64,000 nucleotides of DNA from Paramagnetospirillum marisnigri (GCF_001650715.1 NZ_LWQT01000120.1:121143-185142), one strand, 5' to 3'; numbered from the stretch's first letter, positions 37,105 to 48,054 are shown. The notes: generated by a model not told the origin, from the letters alone. Translations and numbers: made by a program.

Positions 37105-38955
37105 CTAGGATTCCAGTTTAGACACGTCGCGCACCGCGCCACGGGCCGCGCTGGTGGTCATGGCGGCATAGGCCTTCAGGGCCGAGGACACCTGACGATC
37201 GCGTCCCACCGGCTTCCAGGCGGCCTTGCCCTTGGCCACCATGGCCTGTCGCCGCGACTCCAACTCCGCCTCGGACACCCGGATGGCGATCAGACGCTTG
37301 GGAATGTCGATATCGATGATGTCGCCGGGCTGAACCAGACCGATGGCGCCGCCCTCGGCCGCTTCCGGCGAGACATGGCCGATGGACAGGCCCGAAGTGC
37401 CGCCGGAAAAACGCCCATCGGTGATCAGGGCGCAGTCCTTGCCCAGGCCCATGCTCTTCAGATAGCTGGTGGGATAGAGCATTTCCTGCATGCCGGGGCC
37501 ACCCTTGGGGCCTTCATAGCGCACGATCACCACGTCACCCGCCTTGACCACGCCGTCCAGGATCTTGGCCACCGCCTCATCCTGGCTTTCACAGATGACG
37601 GCGGGGCCGGAGAAGGTCAGATTCTTGTCGTCGACGCCGGCGGTCTTCACGATGCAGCCGTCCAGGGCCAGATTGCCGAACAGCACCGCCAACCCGCCAT
37701 CCTTGGAAAAGGCGGCTTCGGCCGAGCGGATCACGCCCTTGGTCCGATCGGCGTCCAGGCTGTCCCAGCGTTTGGACTGGCTGAAGGCCTCGGTGGTGCG
37801 CACCCCGCCGGGGGCGGCGCGATAGAAGGTCTGCACCGCCGGATCATTGGTGCGGCTGATATCCCACTTGTCCAAGGCGGCGGCCATGGAGGGGGCATGG
37901 ACGGTGCCGCAATCGCGGTTGATCAGCCCGGCCCGGTCCAACTGTCCCAGGATGCCGACGATGCCACCGGCACGATGGACATCCTCGATGTGGACGTCGG
38001 GAACATTGGGCGCCACCTTGCACAGGCAAGGAACCCGGCGCGACAGGCGATCGATATCGCCCATGCGGAACTCCACCTCGGCCTCCTCGGCCGCCGCCAG
38101 CAGATGCAGCACGGTATTGGTGGAACCGCCCATGGCGATGTCCAGCGTCATGGCGTTCTCGAAGGCCGCCTTGGTGGCGATGGAGCGCGGCAGCACAGAG
38201 GCGTCGTCGCCCTCATAGGCGCGCTTGGCCAGATCGACGATCAGGCGTCCGGCTTCCAGGAACAGTTCCTTGCGGTCGGCATGGGTGGCGACCACGGTGC
38301 CGTTGCCGGGCAGGCCCAGGCCCAGCGCCTCGATCAGACAGTTCATGGAATTGGCGGTGAACATGCCCGAGCACGAGCCGCAGGTGGGGCAGCTTTCCCG
38401 CTCATAGGCCAGAGCCTCCTCGTCGGAGACATTCTTGTCGGCGCCCTTGATCATGGCGTCGATCAGGTCGACGGCGTGGGTGGTCCCCTTAACCGTCACC
38501 TTGCCCGCCTCCATGGGACCGCCCGAGATGAAAACGGTGGGAATGTTGAGGCGCAGGCTCGCCATCAGCATGCCGGGCGTGATCTTGTCGCAATTGGAGA
38601 TGCAGACCATGGCGTCGGCGCAATGGGCGTTGACCATGTACTCCACCGAATCGGCGATCAGTTCGCGACTGGGCAGCGAATACAGCATGCCGGAATGGCC
38701 CATGGCGATGCCATCGTCGATGGCGATGGTGTCGAATTCCTTGGCGACGCCGCCCGCCTTTTCGATCTCGCGCGCCACCATCTGCCCCAGATCCTTGAGA
38801 TGGACGTGGCCGGGCACGAACTGGGTGAAGGAATTGGCGATGGCGATGATGGGCTTGCCGAAATCCGCATCCGTCATGCCGGTGGCGCGCCAGAGGCCGC
38901 GCGCGCCGGACATGTTGCGGCCATGGGTGGAAGTGCGGGAGCGATAGGGAGGCAT
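37105..38955 (-). CDS. ilvD: Dihydroxy-acid dehydratase
   Basis: Fe-S enzyme of 616 residues in valine, leucine and isoleucine synthesis. Cluster ligands are in [12 protein letters not shown] and [11 protein letters not shown], and [24 protein letters not shown] is the C-terminal signature. Length is normal for the long type. It is followed after 6 bases upstream by the small coiled-coil gene and 8 bases downstream by the hemerythrin-receiver gene, a compact run. Confidence 0.98.
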   Translation of the reverse strand: MPPYRSRTSTHGRNMSGARGLWRATGMTDADFGKPIIAIANSFTQFVPGHVHLKDLGQMVAREIEKAGGVAKEFDTIAIDDGIAMGHSGMLYSLPSRELIADSVEYMVNAHCADAMVCISNCDKITPGMLMASLRLNIPTVFISGGPMEAGKVTVKGTTHAVDLIDAMIKGADKNVSDEEALAYERESCPTCGSCSGMFTANSMNCLIEALGLGLPGNGTVVATHADRKELFLEAGRLIVDLAKRAYEGDDASVLPRSIATKAAFENAMTLDIAMGGSTNTVLHLLAAAEEAEVEFRMGDIDRLSRRVPCLCKVAPNVPDVHIEDVHRAGGIVGILGQLDRAGLINRDCGTVHAPSMAAALDKWDISRTNDPAVQTFYRAAPGGVRTTEAFSQSKRWDSLDADRTKGVIRSAEAAFSKDGGLAVLFGNLALDGCIVKTAGVDDKNLTFSGPAVICESQDEAVAKILDGVVKAGDVVIVRYEGPKGGPGMQEMLYPTSYLKSMGLGKDCALITDGRFSGGTSGLSIGHVSPEAAEGGAIGLVQPGDIIDIDIPKRLIAIRVSEAELESRRQAMVAKGKAAWKPVGRDRQVSSALKAYAAMTTSAARGAVRDVSKLES

Positions 38956-38961
38956 GGCGGT

Positions 38962-39291
38962 CTAACCTCTGATCTTCTCGGGATGGGCAATACCCAGGCG
39001 TTCGGCCTCGGCGTCGAAGGCTTCCCGATAGATGGGGAAGGCTCGGGTCTTGGTCACGGTCTCGCCGGTACGGGAATGAACATATTGAGTCCGTTCCAGC
39101 AGGGGATGGGCGGATTTATCCGGGCAGGCATCCCCCTCGGCGATCAGGGCCTTGATCTGGGCGGTCAGACCGGCCACATGGCAGGAATCGATATCGGCCT
39201 CGGCCTGAAGCTCCTCGACCTCGCGGCGCAGTTCCTCGATTTCCGCTTTCAAGGCTTCGTTCTCGGCCTGCAGTTCTTCCAAGTCGTCCAA
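38962..39291 (-). CDS. Small coiled-coil protein of unknown function
   Basis: Protein of 109 residues. Residues 2-35 form a strongly acidic heptad coiled coil (DDLEELQAENEALKAEIEEL and so on), followed by a soluble C-terminal half with an ERTQYVHSRTGETVTKTRAF segment. The start is a TTG at 39291 with GGGAG about 9 bases upstream; no ATG precedes the conserved-looking part. It sits between the HAD hydrolase and ilvD genes. Family not recognised. Confidence 0.7.
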   Translation of the reverse strand: MDDLEELQAENEALKAEIEELRREVEELQAEADIDSCHVAGLTAQIKALIAEGDACPDKSAHPLLERTQYVHSRTGETVTKTRAFPIYREAFDAEAERLGIAHPEKIRG

Positions 39292-39294
39292 GTT

Positions 39295-39975
39295 TCACAC
39301 TCCCAGAAGCGCGGGCAGATCGGCCAGGGTGGCGATGGTCGCCGCCGTCCCGCGCGGCAGATTCTCGGCGCGGGCGCCGGTCCGGTTGATCCAGACCACC
39401 TGGAAGCCGGAGCGCGCCGCGCCATGGACGTCCCAGGCATTGCCCGAGACGAAGCAAACCGACTGGGGCGAGACCTGGAACCGGTCGTTGACCAGCTTAT
39501 AGACCGCCGGTTCGGGCTTGAACACCCCCGCCTGCTCGACGCTCAGGAGGGCGTCGAGGGCAGGGCCGAGCCCGGCGGCGCGAACGCCCTCATCAAGCAT
39601 CTGGCGGGTACCGTTGGACAAGATCGCCGTCTTGATGCCCGCAGCCCGCAGCCGCAACAAGGACGAAGCCACGTCGGGATACATGGCGGGCTCCAGCCAA
39701 GCCCGCATCAGGCGGGTATGCAGGGCGCTGTCATCCAGGCCGAAATGGGCCATGGCCTCATCCAGGGCCTCGCCGGTCACCAGCCAGAAATCGGCCTTTG
39801 TCACCACCTGAGGCGGCAGCCAACTGATTTCCAACTGTCGCTTGCGCCAAAGCTTCAGCAACGGTTCCGCCCTGTCGCCCAGGTCGGGCCGGAAGCGCTC
39901 CACCATGGCCGACAGGTCCATCAGGGTTCCATAGGCATCGAAGACGCAGACCCGGACCGAACCGGGCGTAATCAT
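39295..39975 (-). CDS. Haloacid dehalogenase, type II
   Basis: HAD-superfamily hydrolase of 226 residues. Motif I is VFDAYGTLMD with the nucleophile Asp, motif II is ILSNGTR, the Lys is in FKPEPAVY, and motif III is VSGNAWDV. The pattern FDAYGTL and SGNAWD is typical of L-2-haloacid dehalogenases, which release halide from short haloacids; a phosphatase role cannot be excluded. It overlaps the transglycosylase stop by 4 bases. Confidence 0.9.
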   Translation of the reverse strand: MITPGSVRVCVFDAYGTLMDLSAMVERFRPDLGDRAEPLLKLWRKRQLEISWLPPQVVTKADFWLVTGEALDEAMAHFGLDDSALHTRLMRAWLEPAMYPDVASSLLRLRAAGIKTAILSNGTRQMLDEGVRAAGLGPALDALLSVEQAGVFKPEPAVYKLVNDRFQVSPQSVCFVSGNAWDVHGAARSGFQVVWINRTGARAENLPRGTAATIATLADLPALLGV

Positions 39976-41960
39976 CGGTTCGCCTCGGCGGTGCGCCGGG
40001 CCCAGCGCTTCAGGTCGGCTTCCAGATGGGGACCGGCGGGCTTGCCCAGCCTGCGGCGGTAAACCGCGACGCTTTCCATCACCCGCTGCACGTAGTTGCG
40101 GGTCTCGCTGAACGGGATCAGCTCGATCCAGTCGATAACGTCCACCTTGGCGTCACGCGGGTCGCCATATTCCCGGATCCATTTGCGCGCGCGGCCCGGC
40201 CCGGCGTTATAGGAGGCCAGGGCCAGGATATAGGAACCCTCGAAATCGTTGAGGAGGCTGCCGAGAAAAGCCGAACCAAGGCGCACGTTGAAATCTGGAT
40301 TGTCCAGCTTGTCCACGTGATAGGGCAGCTTGAGCGACTTGGCGACGCGGACGGCGGTGGCGGGCATCAGTTGCATCAGGCCACGCGCTCCCACGGGAGA
40401 TTCCGCATCGCTCATGAAGCCGCTTTCCTGGCGGATCAGGGCCAGGACCAGGGCCCGCTCCGGCCCATCCTCGGAGGTGGCCCAGCTGGGGACCGGCCAG
40501 CCAGCCTCCAGCAGGGTGACACCCTCGCGATCCGACCGCCGGGCCACCGTCAATGCCAGATCATCGCGGCCGCCGCGGGCGGCCAGACGGGCCACCAGCC
40601 CGCGTTCACCGGGGGTATTGACGATGTCGTTGAGCCGGATGAAGAAGGCACGCAGTTGGTCCTCGACCCCCAACTCGATCAGCAGCTTGGCGGCGGCGAC
40701 CACGTCGCGGGATTCGAAGCGGGCGGTGTCCTCGGCGGTGGGCAAGGGCTCATCGGGCAGCGGCCAGTGATGGTCGCCCAGCTTGGAGGCCCCCAACTGG
40801 CCGTAATAGGTGGTGGAGTAGCGCGCCGCGCGAGTGTACCAGTCGCGGGTCTTGGCATCGCCTCCGGCCTCGCTCGCCCGTCCCGCCCAATAGGCGGCGC
40901 GGGCGCGCGAGATGGGGTGGCTGGCCCAGTCGTACAGCCGCGAGAAATGCATGGTCGCGGTTTCGCGATCATCAAGGAAACGCAGCGCGATCCACCCCGC
41001 CAGGAACTCGGCGTCCACATACTGGCTTCCGCCTTCCAGCCCGTGGTCGGCGGCGCTCTGATAGGCCCGCGAGACGTGCCCCTTCTGCAAGGCGCGCCGC
41101 GCCAGGATGGCGCGTTCCTGCCACCACAGATCGGGCCGAACCTTGTTGCGCGAGGGATGGCGCAGCAGGTCCACCGCCTCGTCGTCCAACTCCTTCTGGC
41201 GGCGCCAGCGCACCCGCTCGTAGATCAGGCCGGGATCGTCGCGCAAAGCGGCGGGCACCGCGTTGATCAGCGGCTCCGGATTGGCCTTGCCGCTTTGCAG
41301 GGCGAGGCGGGCCTGGGCCAGGGAGCGATGGCCGGGATCGACCTTGAGGATCATGCGCTGGACCGAGGTCTCCTGCCGGTCCCACAGCAAGCGGTCCAGG
41401 CGGCCCCAATGGTCCTCGTAGCGCAGATATTCGCCGAAGAAGCCGAGATACTGCTTTTCCTGCAATGCGCCGAAACTGAGATTGACCCAGGTGTCGCGCA
41501 CCACCTTGACCGCCTGCTCGGTCCGCCCGGCGGCGAACAGGGCGCGGGCATAGGCACCTCCACCATCGGCCGTGGTGGGGGGATGATGGTCGAACCACCC
41601 CAGAACCTGAGCCGTGGGCGTGGCGGCCGTGATGGATTCTTCGGCCCGCCGGGTCATCTGGCTCATCAGCGGCCAATCGGGATTGGCATTGATGAAAGCG
41701 GTCAACTGGGCGAAATCGGCATCGGAACGGCCCGAGACATAGGCCATCCAGGTCACCAGCAACGGCGCCACCTTGACGCGGGACTGGCGGGCGAGCCGCA
41801 AGGCCTCGTCGAACCGGTCCTTCTTGGCGGCGGCAACCGCCTGGCGGGCAAGCCCCAGGTCACCGGAAATGGTCTGGGCCGAGGCCGAGGGGCCAACCAG
41901 CAGGCCGACGGCGAGAAACAGGGCAACGAGAAAAACCTTCACCGGCGACAACCCCGACAT
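39972..41960 (-). CDS. slt: Soluble lytic murein transglycosylase
   Basis: Periplasmic enzyme of 662 residues that cleaves glycan strands to anhydromuropeptides. It has a signal peptide (VKVFLVALFLAVGLLVG, cleavage after SASA), an alpha-superhelical U-domain of about 450 residues and a C-terminal SLT domain (about 490-640) with catalytic Glu in LIRQESGF and GLMQLMPATA. NagZ elsewhere in the window acts on its products. Confidence 0.93.
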   Translation of the reverse strand: MSGLSPVKVFLVALFLAVGLLVGPSASAQTISGDLGLARQAVAAAKKDRFDEALRLARQSRVKVAPLLVTWMAYVSGRSDADFAQLTAFINANPDWPLMSQMTRRAEESITAATPTAQVLGWFDHHPPTTADGGGAYARALFAAGRTEQAVKVVRDTWVNLSFGALQEKQYLGFFGEYLRYEDHWGRLDRLLWDRQETSVQRMILKVDPGHRSLAQARLALQSGKANPEPLINAVPAALRDDPGLIYERVRWRRQKELDDEAVDLLRHPSRNKVRPDLWWQERAILARRALQKGHVSRAYQSAADHGLEGGSQYVDAEFLAGWIALRFLDDRETATMHFSRLYDWASHPISRARAAYWAGRASEAGGDAKTRDWYTRAARYSTTYYGQLGASKLGDHHWPLPDEPLPTAEDTARFESRDVVAAAKLLIELGVEDQLRAFFIRLNDIVNTPGERGLVARLAARGGRDDLALTVARRSDREGVTLLEAGWPVPSWATSEDGPERALVLALIRQESGFMSDAESPVGARGLMQLMPATAVRVAKSLKLPYHVDKLDNPDFNVRLGSAFLGSLLNDFEGSYILALASYNAGPGRARKWIREYGDPRDAKVDVIDWIELIPFSETRNYVQRVMESVAVYRRRLGKPAGPHLEADLKRWARRTAEANR

Positions 41961-42072
41961 GGCGGCAATTCGAGCCGGTCATATTAGAGGCCCAAGGGAA
42001 TGCCTTTCAAGCTGAACCCGGCATCACCGTGCGATTTCCAGCCGGAACCGGCGCTGCCGACCGCGGCCGATC

Positions 42073-42101
42073 TTGCAGGCGAAACCGGTTAGGGCTAATG
42101 T
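42073..42101 (+). promoter_or_regulatory. Candidate promoter of dapA
   Basis: TTGCAG and TAATGT are separated by 17 bases, 38 bases ahead of the dapA ATG. Matches are moderate in the minus 35 box and weak in the minus 10 box. Confidence 0.3.
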
Positions 42102-42138
42102 CCCTGCTCTTTTGCAACCTCTTTCGTGGATAGCCGCC

Positions 42139-43011
42139 ATGTTCAAGGGATCGATCACCGCCCTCATCACTCCGTTCCGTGACGGAAAGGTGGATGAAAA
42201 ATCGTTCCAGGACCTGGTGGCGTGGCAGATCGCCGAGGGCACCCATGCCCTGGTCCCGTGCGGCACCACCGGCGAGTCGCCCACCCTGTCCCATGCCGAG
42301 CATCATCGGGTGGTGGAATTGTGCATCGAGGCCGCCAAGGGCCGGGTGCCCGTGATCGCCGGAGCCGGGTCCAACTCGACCGAAGAGGCCATCGACCTGT
42401 CCCGCCACGCCAAGAAGGCCGGTGCCGACGCGGTATTGGTGGTGGCACCCTATTATAACAAGCCGACCCAGGAAGGCCTGTTCCGGCATTACGAAGCCAT
42501 CGCCAAGGCCGTGGACATTCCCATCATCGTCTACAACATCCCTGGGCGCTCGGTGGTGGATATCAGCATCGACACCTTCCAGCGGCTGGCCGCCCTGCCC
42601 ACCATCGTGGGCGTCAAGGATGCCACCGGTGATCTGGTCCGCCCGCTGCGGGCCCGTCTGGCGCTCGGCCCGAACTTCTGCCAGTTGTCGGGCGAGGACG
42701 CCACCGCCATCCCGTTCAACGCCCAGGGTGGTGTCGGCTGCATCTCGGTCACCTCCAACGTGGCGCCCAAGCTGTGCGCTCAAATGCAGAACGCCTGGGC
42801 CGCGGGTGATCTCAAGACCTGCGCCGCCCTGAACGAAAAGCTGATGCCGCTGCACGACGCCCTGTTCTGCGAAACCAGCCCGGCACCGGTCAAATACGCC
42901 GCCTCGCTGCTGGGCAAGTCGACCCCGGACGTGCGCCTGCCGCTGGTTCCGGCCTCGGACAATGCCCGGAAGCGCGTCGAGGCCGCCATGAAGGCGGCCG
43001 GGTTGATCTGA
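42139..43011 (+). CDS. dapA: 4-hydroxy-tetrahydrodipicolinate synthase
   Basis: Lysine/diaminopimelate enzyme of 290 residues that condenses pyruvate with aspartate semialdehyde. [15 protein letters not shown] is near residue 44, YNIPGRS near 134, and the Schiff-base Lys is in GVKDATGDL near 162. The ATG at 42139 ([11 protein letters not shown]) is the family-typical start. The stop overlaps smpB by one base (TGATG). Confidence 0.97.
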   Translation: MFKGSITALITPFRDGKVDEKSFQDLVAWQIAEGTHALVPCGTTGESPTLSHAEHHRVVELCIEAAKGRVPVIAGAGSNSTEEAIDLSRHAKKAGADAVLVVAPYYNKPTQEGLFRHYEAIAKAVDIPIIVYNIPGRSVVDISIDTFQRLAALPTIVGVKDATGDLVRPLRARLALGPNFCQLSGEDATAIPFNAQGGVGCISVTSNVAPKLCAQMQNAWAAGDLKTCAALNEKLMPLHDALFCETSPAPVKYAASLLGKSTPDVRLPLVPASDNARKRVEAAMKAAGLI

Positions 43012-43472
43012 TGGTCCTTCCCGGCCATATCGCCGCCCAGAACCGCCGCGCCCGCCACGACTATTTCATCGTGAGCGAGATCGAGGCCGGGATCATGCTG
43101 GTCGGCACCGAAGTCAAGTCGCTGAGGATCGGCAAGGGCAATATCAACGAAGCCTTTGCCGGTCCCATGCAGGGCGAGTTGTACCTGTTCAACGCCTATA
43201 TTCCCGAATACCAGTCCAAGATGCCGTTCCCCCACGAGACCCGGCGGCCGCGCAAGCTGCTGCTGCATAAACGGGAAATGGCGCGGCTGATGATGTCCAT
43301 CGCCAAGGACGGCATGACCGTGGTGCCGCTGGACATTCATTTCGCCAATCGCGGCATCGCCAAGGTGCAATTGGGGCTGGCCAAGGGCAAGAAGCTGCAC
43401 GACAAGCGCGAGGCCATCAAGGAACGCGACTGGAATCGCGACAAGGCCCGCCTGATGCGTGACAAGGGCTGA
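43011..43472 (+). CDS. smpB: SsrA-binding protein SmpB
   Basis: tmRNA partner of 153 residues used in ribosome rescue. Landmarks are [28 protein letters not shown] and INEAFA at the N-terminus, then [33 protein letters not shown] and a basic tail. It is translationally coupled to dapA. No tmRNA gene was identified nearby. Confidence 0.97.
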   Translation: MVLPGHIAAQNRRARHDYFIVSEIEAGIMLVGTEVKSLRIGKGNINEAFAGPMQGELYLFNAYIPEYQSKMPFPHETRRPRKLLLHKREMARLMMSIAKDGMTVVPLDIHFANRGIAKVQLGLAKGKKLHDKREAIKERDWNRDKARLMRDKG

Positions 43473-43506
43473 CCATTCCGCGATCCGTTCCCATATGGTG
43501 GGAACC

Positions 43507-44166
43507 ATGAGCATCGAAGACGATCCTCCGCCGCCATCCAAACTCAGCCGTGCCAAGGAAGAATGGGCAAGAGCCCGTCGCGGCCTGAGCGGCCAGCCCC
43601 CCTCGCCCGCCCGTCCGCGCCTGCCTCCCGGCCAGCGTGAAACAGCCGACTTTCCGGTGCTGGATCTGGGGGATCAGCCCAATCTGTCGGTCAAGGACTG
43701 GAGCCTGTCGGTCGGCGGCCAGGTGGAAACCCCCATCCGTTGGGATTGGCAAACCTTCCTGGCCCAACCCCAGACCGAAATCGTCAGCGATATCCACTGC
43801 GTCACCACCTGGTCACGCTACGACAACCTCTGGGCCGGTGTTTCCGCCCGTCATCTGCTGGCGATGGCGCGCCCCCGCCCCGGCGTCAAATTCCTGCTGC
43901 TGCGCAGTTTCGACGGCTATACCACCAATCTGTCGCTGGAGGACTTCGGCGACGAGGATGTGCTGCTGGCCCATTCCTGGCAGGGCAAGCCGCTGTCGCG
44001 GGAGCATGGCGGCCCGGTGCGGGTGGTGGTGCCGAAGCTGTATTTCTGGAAAAGCGCCAAGTGGCTGCGTCACATCACCTTCTCGGATCGTGACACCCCA
44101 GGATATTGGGAATTGCGGGGATATCACGACCGGGGCGATCCCTGGGCCGAGGAACGTTACAAGTAG
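43507..44166 (+). CDS. Sulfite-oxidase-like molybdopterin oxidoreductase
   Basis: Protein of 219 residues with the oxidoreductase molybdopterin domain. The molybdenum-ligand Cys is in SDIHCVTTWSRYDNLW near residue 97, and the C-terminus has GGPVRVVVPKLYFWKSAKW. There is no twin-arginine signal peptide, so unlike MsrP (YedY) it looks cytoplasmic. The ATG at 43507 is preferred; another lies 12 bases upstream. The physiological substrate is unknown. Confidence 0.87.
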   Translation: MSIEDDPPPPSKLSRAKEEWARARRGLSGQPPSPARPRLPPGQRETADFPVLDLGDQPNLSVKDWSLSVGGQVETPIRWDWQTFLAQPQTEIVSDIHCVTTWSRYDNLWAGVSARHLLAMARPRPGVKFLLLRSFDGYTTNLSLEDFGDEDVLLAHSWQGKPLSREHGGPVRVVVPKLYFWKSAKWLRHITFSDRDTPGYWELRGYHDRGDPWAEERYK

Positions 44167-44171
44167 CGGTC

Positions 44172-46814
44172 CTACTCACCCGCCTCTTGCATGGGCTCCG
44201 AGGAGGATTCAGTGCGGCTGGGAAGGTGGACGGTCACGGTGGTTCCGCGCCCCTTGTCGCTGTCGATATCCAGGCTGCCGCCATGGAGTTCGACGAAAGC
44301 CCGCACCAGCGGCAGCCCCAATCCCGTCCCTTCGTAGCGCCGCCCCAAGCCGCTGTCCACCTGACGGAAGGGTTGCAGGGCCACCACGACTTCGTCCGAA
44401 CTCATGCCGATACCGGTGTCGCTGACCGTGAAGCGGGCCACATCGCCCTCCATGCCCACCGTAAGCTCCACGACCCCGCCCTTCGGCGTGAACTTGACCG
44501 CGTTGGACAACAGATTGACCAGGATCTGCAGCAGTCGGCGCCGATCGGCGCGGATGGCGGTAATGGGGTCCACCACCGTGCGCCGCAGCGTCAGCCCCCC
44601 CATGGCGGCGCGGGTTTCGACGATGCGGATCGCCGCGGCCGAGACCTCGGCCACATCCACCTCCGAAACATGGAAATCCATCTTTCCCGCCTCGATGCGG
44701 GCGATGTCGAGGATGTCGTTGATGACCTCCAGCAGATGTCGCCCGGAACTGAGGACATCCTGGACATAACCCTTGTAGCGCGGCTCGCCCAGCGGCCCGA
44801 ACATCTCGGAGGCCATGACCTCTGAAAAACCGATGATGGCATTGAGCGGCGTACGCAGTTCATGGCTGACATTGGCCAGGAAGTCGGTCTTGGCCCGATT
44901 GGCGATTTCCGCCTGCTCCATGGCCACCGTCAGTTCCCGCTTGGCCCGGACATGCTCGGCGATCTCGGCCTTCAACGCCTCGGTCCGCTGCTGGACCCGG
45001 CGTTCCAGGCTTTCGTTGACGATATGCAGCAGCCGTTCCGCCGCCACCCGTCCGGTGATGTCGGCGCCATACAGGTTCACCACCCCGGTCTCGGGCAGCG
45101 GCACCAGATACAGCGACAGAACCCGCTCGCCCAAGGTGATTTCCACATCGCGCCGCAAGCCACTTCGCAGCACCTCGGCGAAGATGGCGACCCAGGAGTC
45201 CGGCAGGCGCTCCCCCACCTCAACCTTCCAGAACTCCAGCAGCCCGGCGGCGGCAGGATTGGAATGGGTCACCACCCCATTGGAATTCACCCGCAGGACC
45301 GGATGGGGGTTCTGATTGGGGAACTGGGAGAAGGTTTCCATGGCCTCCTTGGCGCGCCCCTCGGCGGTGGCATCGCGCACCAGCATGAGGCCGGCATCCA
45401 CCTTGCGGGCCAGCAAGACCTCGAACAGACATTCATCCTCGCCCTCACCGACCTGGACCAGGGATTCCCCCCGGGTCCTCGCCCGAACAAAGGGATCCAG
45501 GCCCCCGACCCGCTTGGCGAACTCGCTCATGACCGAATTTTCGGAGACGGCCCCTTCCGGGCCGATGCGGATCACCCCCACCCCCATTTCCTCGGTAACC
45601 GCCTGCAGCAGCCTGAGACGGGAATTCTCGGTCTCAAGCGCCATCTGCTCGGTCAGCAGGCGCACCTTCTGCACCTCCTCGCGCGCCAGGGCCAGACGCG
45701 AACGATCAACCTCGCCAGCCAGATGCCTGACGGCCGATTCCAGATCGTCCAACTCGTCACCGCCCTTGGCCGCCAGGGTCCCCTTGGCACCGAAGACCCT
45801 TTCGCCGATGGACGTGATCCGTCGCCGCGACTGCTTGATCCGCCAAGTGACGTAAAGCGATCCCCCCAGGAACACTCCCAAGGTCACCAGGGTCAGGGCG
45901 GTACGGTGGCGACGTTCCAGATCCACGAATGGCACGCTGAGCGAGGCATGCCGATCGCTGGTCGCCAATATGCTGAGCAGCGCCACCTGGGACGGCCCCT
46001 CGCCATCCGAGCGCAACAGATAGGGTGAACTGGCCAGAAGCGAGGGTTGCAAGGCTGATATCGACGTGCCGGGGCCAAGGGCGCCCGGATCGGAACTGAC
46101 CAGTATCCGGCCACTGCTGGTGTCGGAGAACGCAACCGCGAATCCGCGATCGAGATAGCTTCCCAGGGTTGTCCGGATGAAACCTTGGGTCAGTCGCGAC
46201 ACCAGGATGATCCGCCCGGAACCAAGCGTATCCCCGACCGAGACGATCATGGGCTGGCCGTCAACCAAGATGACGCTGGCCTTGGATGACGGCTTGGCCT
46301 TGCGGGCTTCGGCCACCAGTCCGTTGGGGACCATCGCCGCTTCCAACCGCCAAATCTGCCGTGTCTGTCCCTCCCCATCAGCGAGCAGGATGAAATCCAC
46401 CGGCGGAAAGGTCCGCCGCTCGATCGTGCCAGGAAACCATGGCGGTTCGCCATTGGCGACGACAGGGGGGGCCGTGGATGGCGTCATCCTGGGAATGGCA
46501 TCGCGCTGGGCCGCCAAGGTCTGGCCAAGCAATGTGGCAAAGGACTGATGGGAGCGGAGCAGGGTATCGACCCGCAAAATGTCGCGCGCCGACTTCTGTT
46601 CAACCCGCTCGACCAGCTGACGATCAATCAGCCCGGCCAATTCATGGCCGTGCAGAATGTCCAGCCCCCACCATAGCAGGCCGTATAAAACGACTCCACC
46701 CACCAGCAACCGGGCGGTCAGACTGGGTTTTCCCATGCTGCGGCCTGCCTTCTGTTCGGCCATGGGCTGGTCCTGCTCCTCGACGGCTAAAATTGCCGAT
46801 CCAACGTCAGACAT
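44172..46814 (-). CDS. Large membrane sensor histidine kinase
   Basis: Kinase of about 880 residues. One span lies near 30-50 and a second near 300-320, framing a large periplasmic sensor (about 250 residues). A coiled coil and PAS-like region (about 440-600) follow, then HisKA with H651 in VSHELRTPLNAIIGFSEVM and HATPase with DTGIGMS and GTGLGLPL boxes. No receiver gene is adjacent, so it is an orphan or works with a distant regulator. The start is uncertain: an ATG at 46814 and an earlier TTG at 46868 are both possible, and neither has a strong ribosome-binding site. Confidence 0.88.
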   Translation of the reverse strand: MSDVGSAILAVEEQDQPMAEQKAGRSMGKPSLTARLLVGGVVLYGLLWWGLDILHGHELAGLIDRQLVERVEQKSARDILRVDTLLRSHQSFATLLGQTLAAQRDAIPRMTPSTAPPVVANGEPPWFPGTIERRTFPPVDFILLADGEGQTRQIWRLEAAMVPNGLVAEARKAKPSSKASVILVDGQPMIVSVGDTLGSGRIILVSRLTQGFIRTTLGSYLDRGFAVAFSDTSSGRILVSSDPGALGPGTSISALQPSLLASSPYLLRSDGEGPSQVALLSILATSDRHASLSVPFVDLERRHRTALTLVTLGVFLGGSLYVTWRIKQSRRRITSIGERVFGAKGTLAAKGGDELDDLESAVRHLAGEVDRSRLALAREEVQKVRLLTEQMALETENSRLRLLQAVTEEMGVGVIRIGPEGAVSENSVMSEFAKRVGGLDPFVRARTRGESLVQVGEGEDECLFEVLLARKVDAGLMLVRDATAEGRAKEAMETFSQFPNQNPHPVLRVNSNGVVTHSNPAAAGLLEFWKVEVGERLPDSWVAIFAEVLRSGLRRDVEITLGERVLSLYLVPLPETGVVNLYGADITGRVAAERLLHIVNESLERRVQQRTEALKAEIAEHVRAKRELTVAMEQAEIANRAKTDFLANVSHELRTPLNAIIGFSEVMASEMFGPLGEPRYKGYVQDVLSSGRHLLEVINDILDIARIEAGKMDFHVSEVDVAEVSAAAIRIVETRAAMGGLTLRRTVVDPITAIRADRRRLLQILVNLLSNAVKFTPKGGVVELTVGMEGDVARFTVSDTGIGMSSDEVVVALQPFRQVDSGLGRRYEGTGLGLPLVRAFVELHGGSLDIDSDKGRGTTVTVHLPSRTESSSEPMQEAGE

Positions 46815-47022
46815 CCTGGGAGAAATTCGCTCGAACTCGAGCCGGAAACCAAAAGTATAAATATGCAATCCTTCGTATGAGACACTTCAAAACATAAGCG
46901 TCCCATTAATTAGCACTAGCATCACATATTATCCCTTGGCTGTCCATAATACGCATAGTGCAAGATAGCGGTTGCAGCCATGGACAGTGGACATGCTTGA
47001 AATATTGACGTTCGTCACAAGG

Positions 47023-47050
47023 TTGTCCCACTGCCCCGGCATGGTAAACT
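47023..47050 (+). promoter_or_regulatory. Candidate promoter of pgpA-cinA
   Basis: TTGTCC and TAAACT are separated by 16 bases, 27 bases ahead of the pgpA start. The other part of the 46815-47077 gap is AT-rich and must hold the divergent kinase promoter; no gene is seen there. Confidence 0.35.
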
Positions 47051-47077
47051 CTTGCCGTACTGAAGCGGGAGACATAG

Positions 47078-47560
47078 TTGGCTTATCGTCGCGATGGAAT
47101 CGGGGGCTGGCATCCCGCCACTGTTATCGCCACCTGGTTCGGTGTCGGATTACTGCCCAAGGCCCCGGGAACCTGGGGCTCCGCCGCCGCCCTGCCGCTC
47201 GGCTGGTGGATCATGACCCAGGGGGGAGCGCCGCTGCTGCTGGCCGCCGTTCTTGTGTGCTCCATCGTGGGATGGTGGGCATCGGCGGTCTATGTGGCCC
47301 GCACCGGGGCTCCCGACCCCTCCGAGGTGGTGGTCGACGAAGTCGCCGGGCAATGGCTGGTGCTGAGCGCCGCGCCGCTCGATCCCCTGTCCTTTGCCGT
47401 GGGTTTTGCCCTCTTCCGCCTGTTCGATATCTGGAAGCCCTGGCCGGTTCGGCTCGCCGACCAGAAGATCGGCGGCGGCCTGGGAGTCATGCTCGACGAC
47501 ATCGCCGCCGGGCTTTACGGCCTGTTGGGCATGGCGGCGTGGCGGCAGGTGTGGTCATGA
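47078..47560 (+). CDS. pgpA: Phosphatidylglycerophosphatase A
   Basis: Inner-membrane enzyme of 160 residues that removes phosphate from phosphatidylglycerophosphate. Landmarks are [12 protein letters not shown] near residue 24, [14 protein letters not shown] near 79 and [10 protein letters not shown] with [13 protein letters not shown] near the end. The start is a TTG with GGGAG upstream. The stop overlaps the cinA ATG (ATGA). Confidence 0.95.
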   Translation: MAYRRDGIGGWHPATVIATWFGVGLLPKAPGTWGSAAALPLGWWIMTQGGAPLLLAAVLVCSIVGWWASAVYVARTGAPDPSEVVVDEVAGQWLVLSAAPLDPLSFAVGFALFRLFDIWKPWPVRLADQKIGGGLGVMLDDIAAGLYGLLGMAAWRQVWS

Positions 47561-48054
47561 CCCCCGCCCTGCTTGATCGTGCCGTTCAGGTTTTTGCCGC
47601 CTGCGAGACCGCCGGAAAGATGGTCGCCACCGCCGAATCCTGCACCGGCGGTCTGGTGGCGGCGGCGCTGACCGCCATCGCCGGATCGTCCAGCGTGGTC
47701 GATCGCGGCTTCGTCACCTATTCCAATGCCGCCAAGACCGAGATGCTGGGCGTCCCGGCCGATCTCATCAGTGCCCAAGGCGCCGTCAGCGAGGCGGTGG
47801 CCCGTGCCATGGCCGAAGGCGCCATCGCCCACTCCCATGCTGATCTGGCGGTGGCGATAACCGGCATTGCCGGTCCGGGCGGTGGCAGCGCCGACAAGCC
47901 GGTGGGGCTGGTGCATTTCGCCCGTGCGGTGCGTGGCGGCCCCACCCTGCACCGGGCCGAGGTGTTTCCGGGCGATCGCGCCGAGGTCAGGCTGGCGGCG
48001 GCGCTGCTGGCGCTTGATCTGCTGCTCGCGCCGCCAGGGCCGAACGCAGGATAG
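47557..48054 (+). CDS. CinA C-terminal domain protein (NMN deamidase type)
   Basis: Protein of 165 residues. [22 protein letters not shown] is near residue 22, then [16 protein letters not shown] and [22 protein letters not shown]. It lacks the N-terminal molybdopterin-like domain of full CinA, so it is the PncC-type nicotinamide-nucleotide amidase that recycles NMN. It is coupled to pgpA by an ATGA overlap. Its 3' end overlaps a converging gene by 68 bases. Confidence 0.93.
   Translation: MTPALLDRAVQVFAACETAGKMVATAESCTGGLVAAALTAIAGSSSVVDRGFVTYSNAAKTEMLGVPADLISAQGAVSEAVARAMAEGAIAHSHADLAVAITGIAGPGGGSADKPVGLVHFARAVRGGPTLHRAEVFPGDRAEVRLAAALLALDLLLAPPGPNAG

Noticed and set aside
37375..40062. 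895-codon plus-strand open frame opposite ilvD, the coiled-coil gene and the HAD gene
   Set aside because: It spans three well-supported genes on the other strand and has no recognisable motif.
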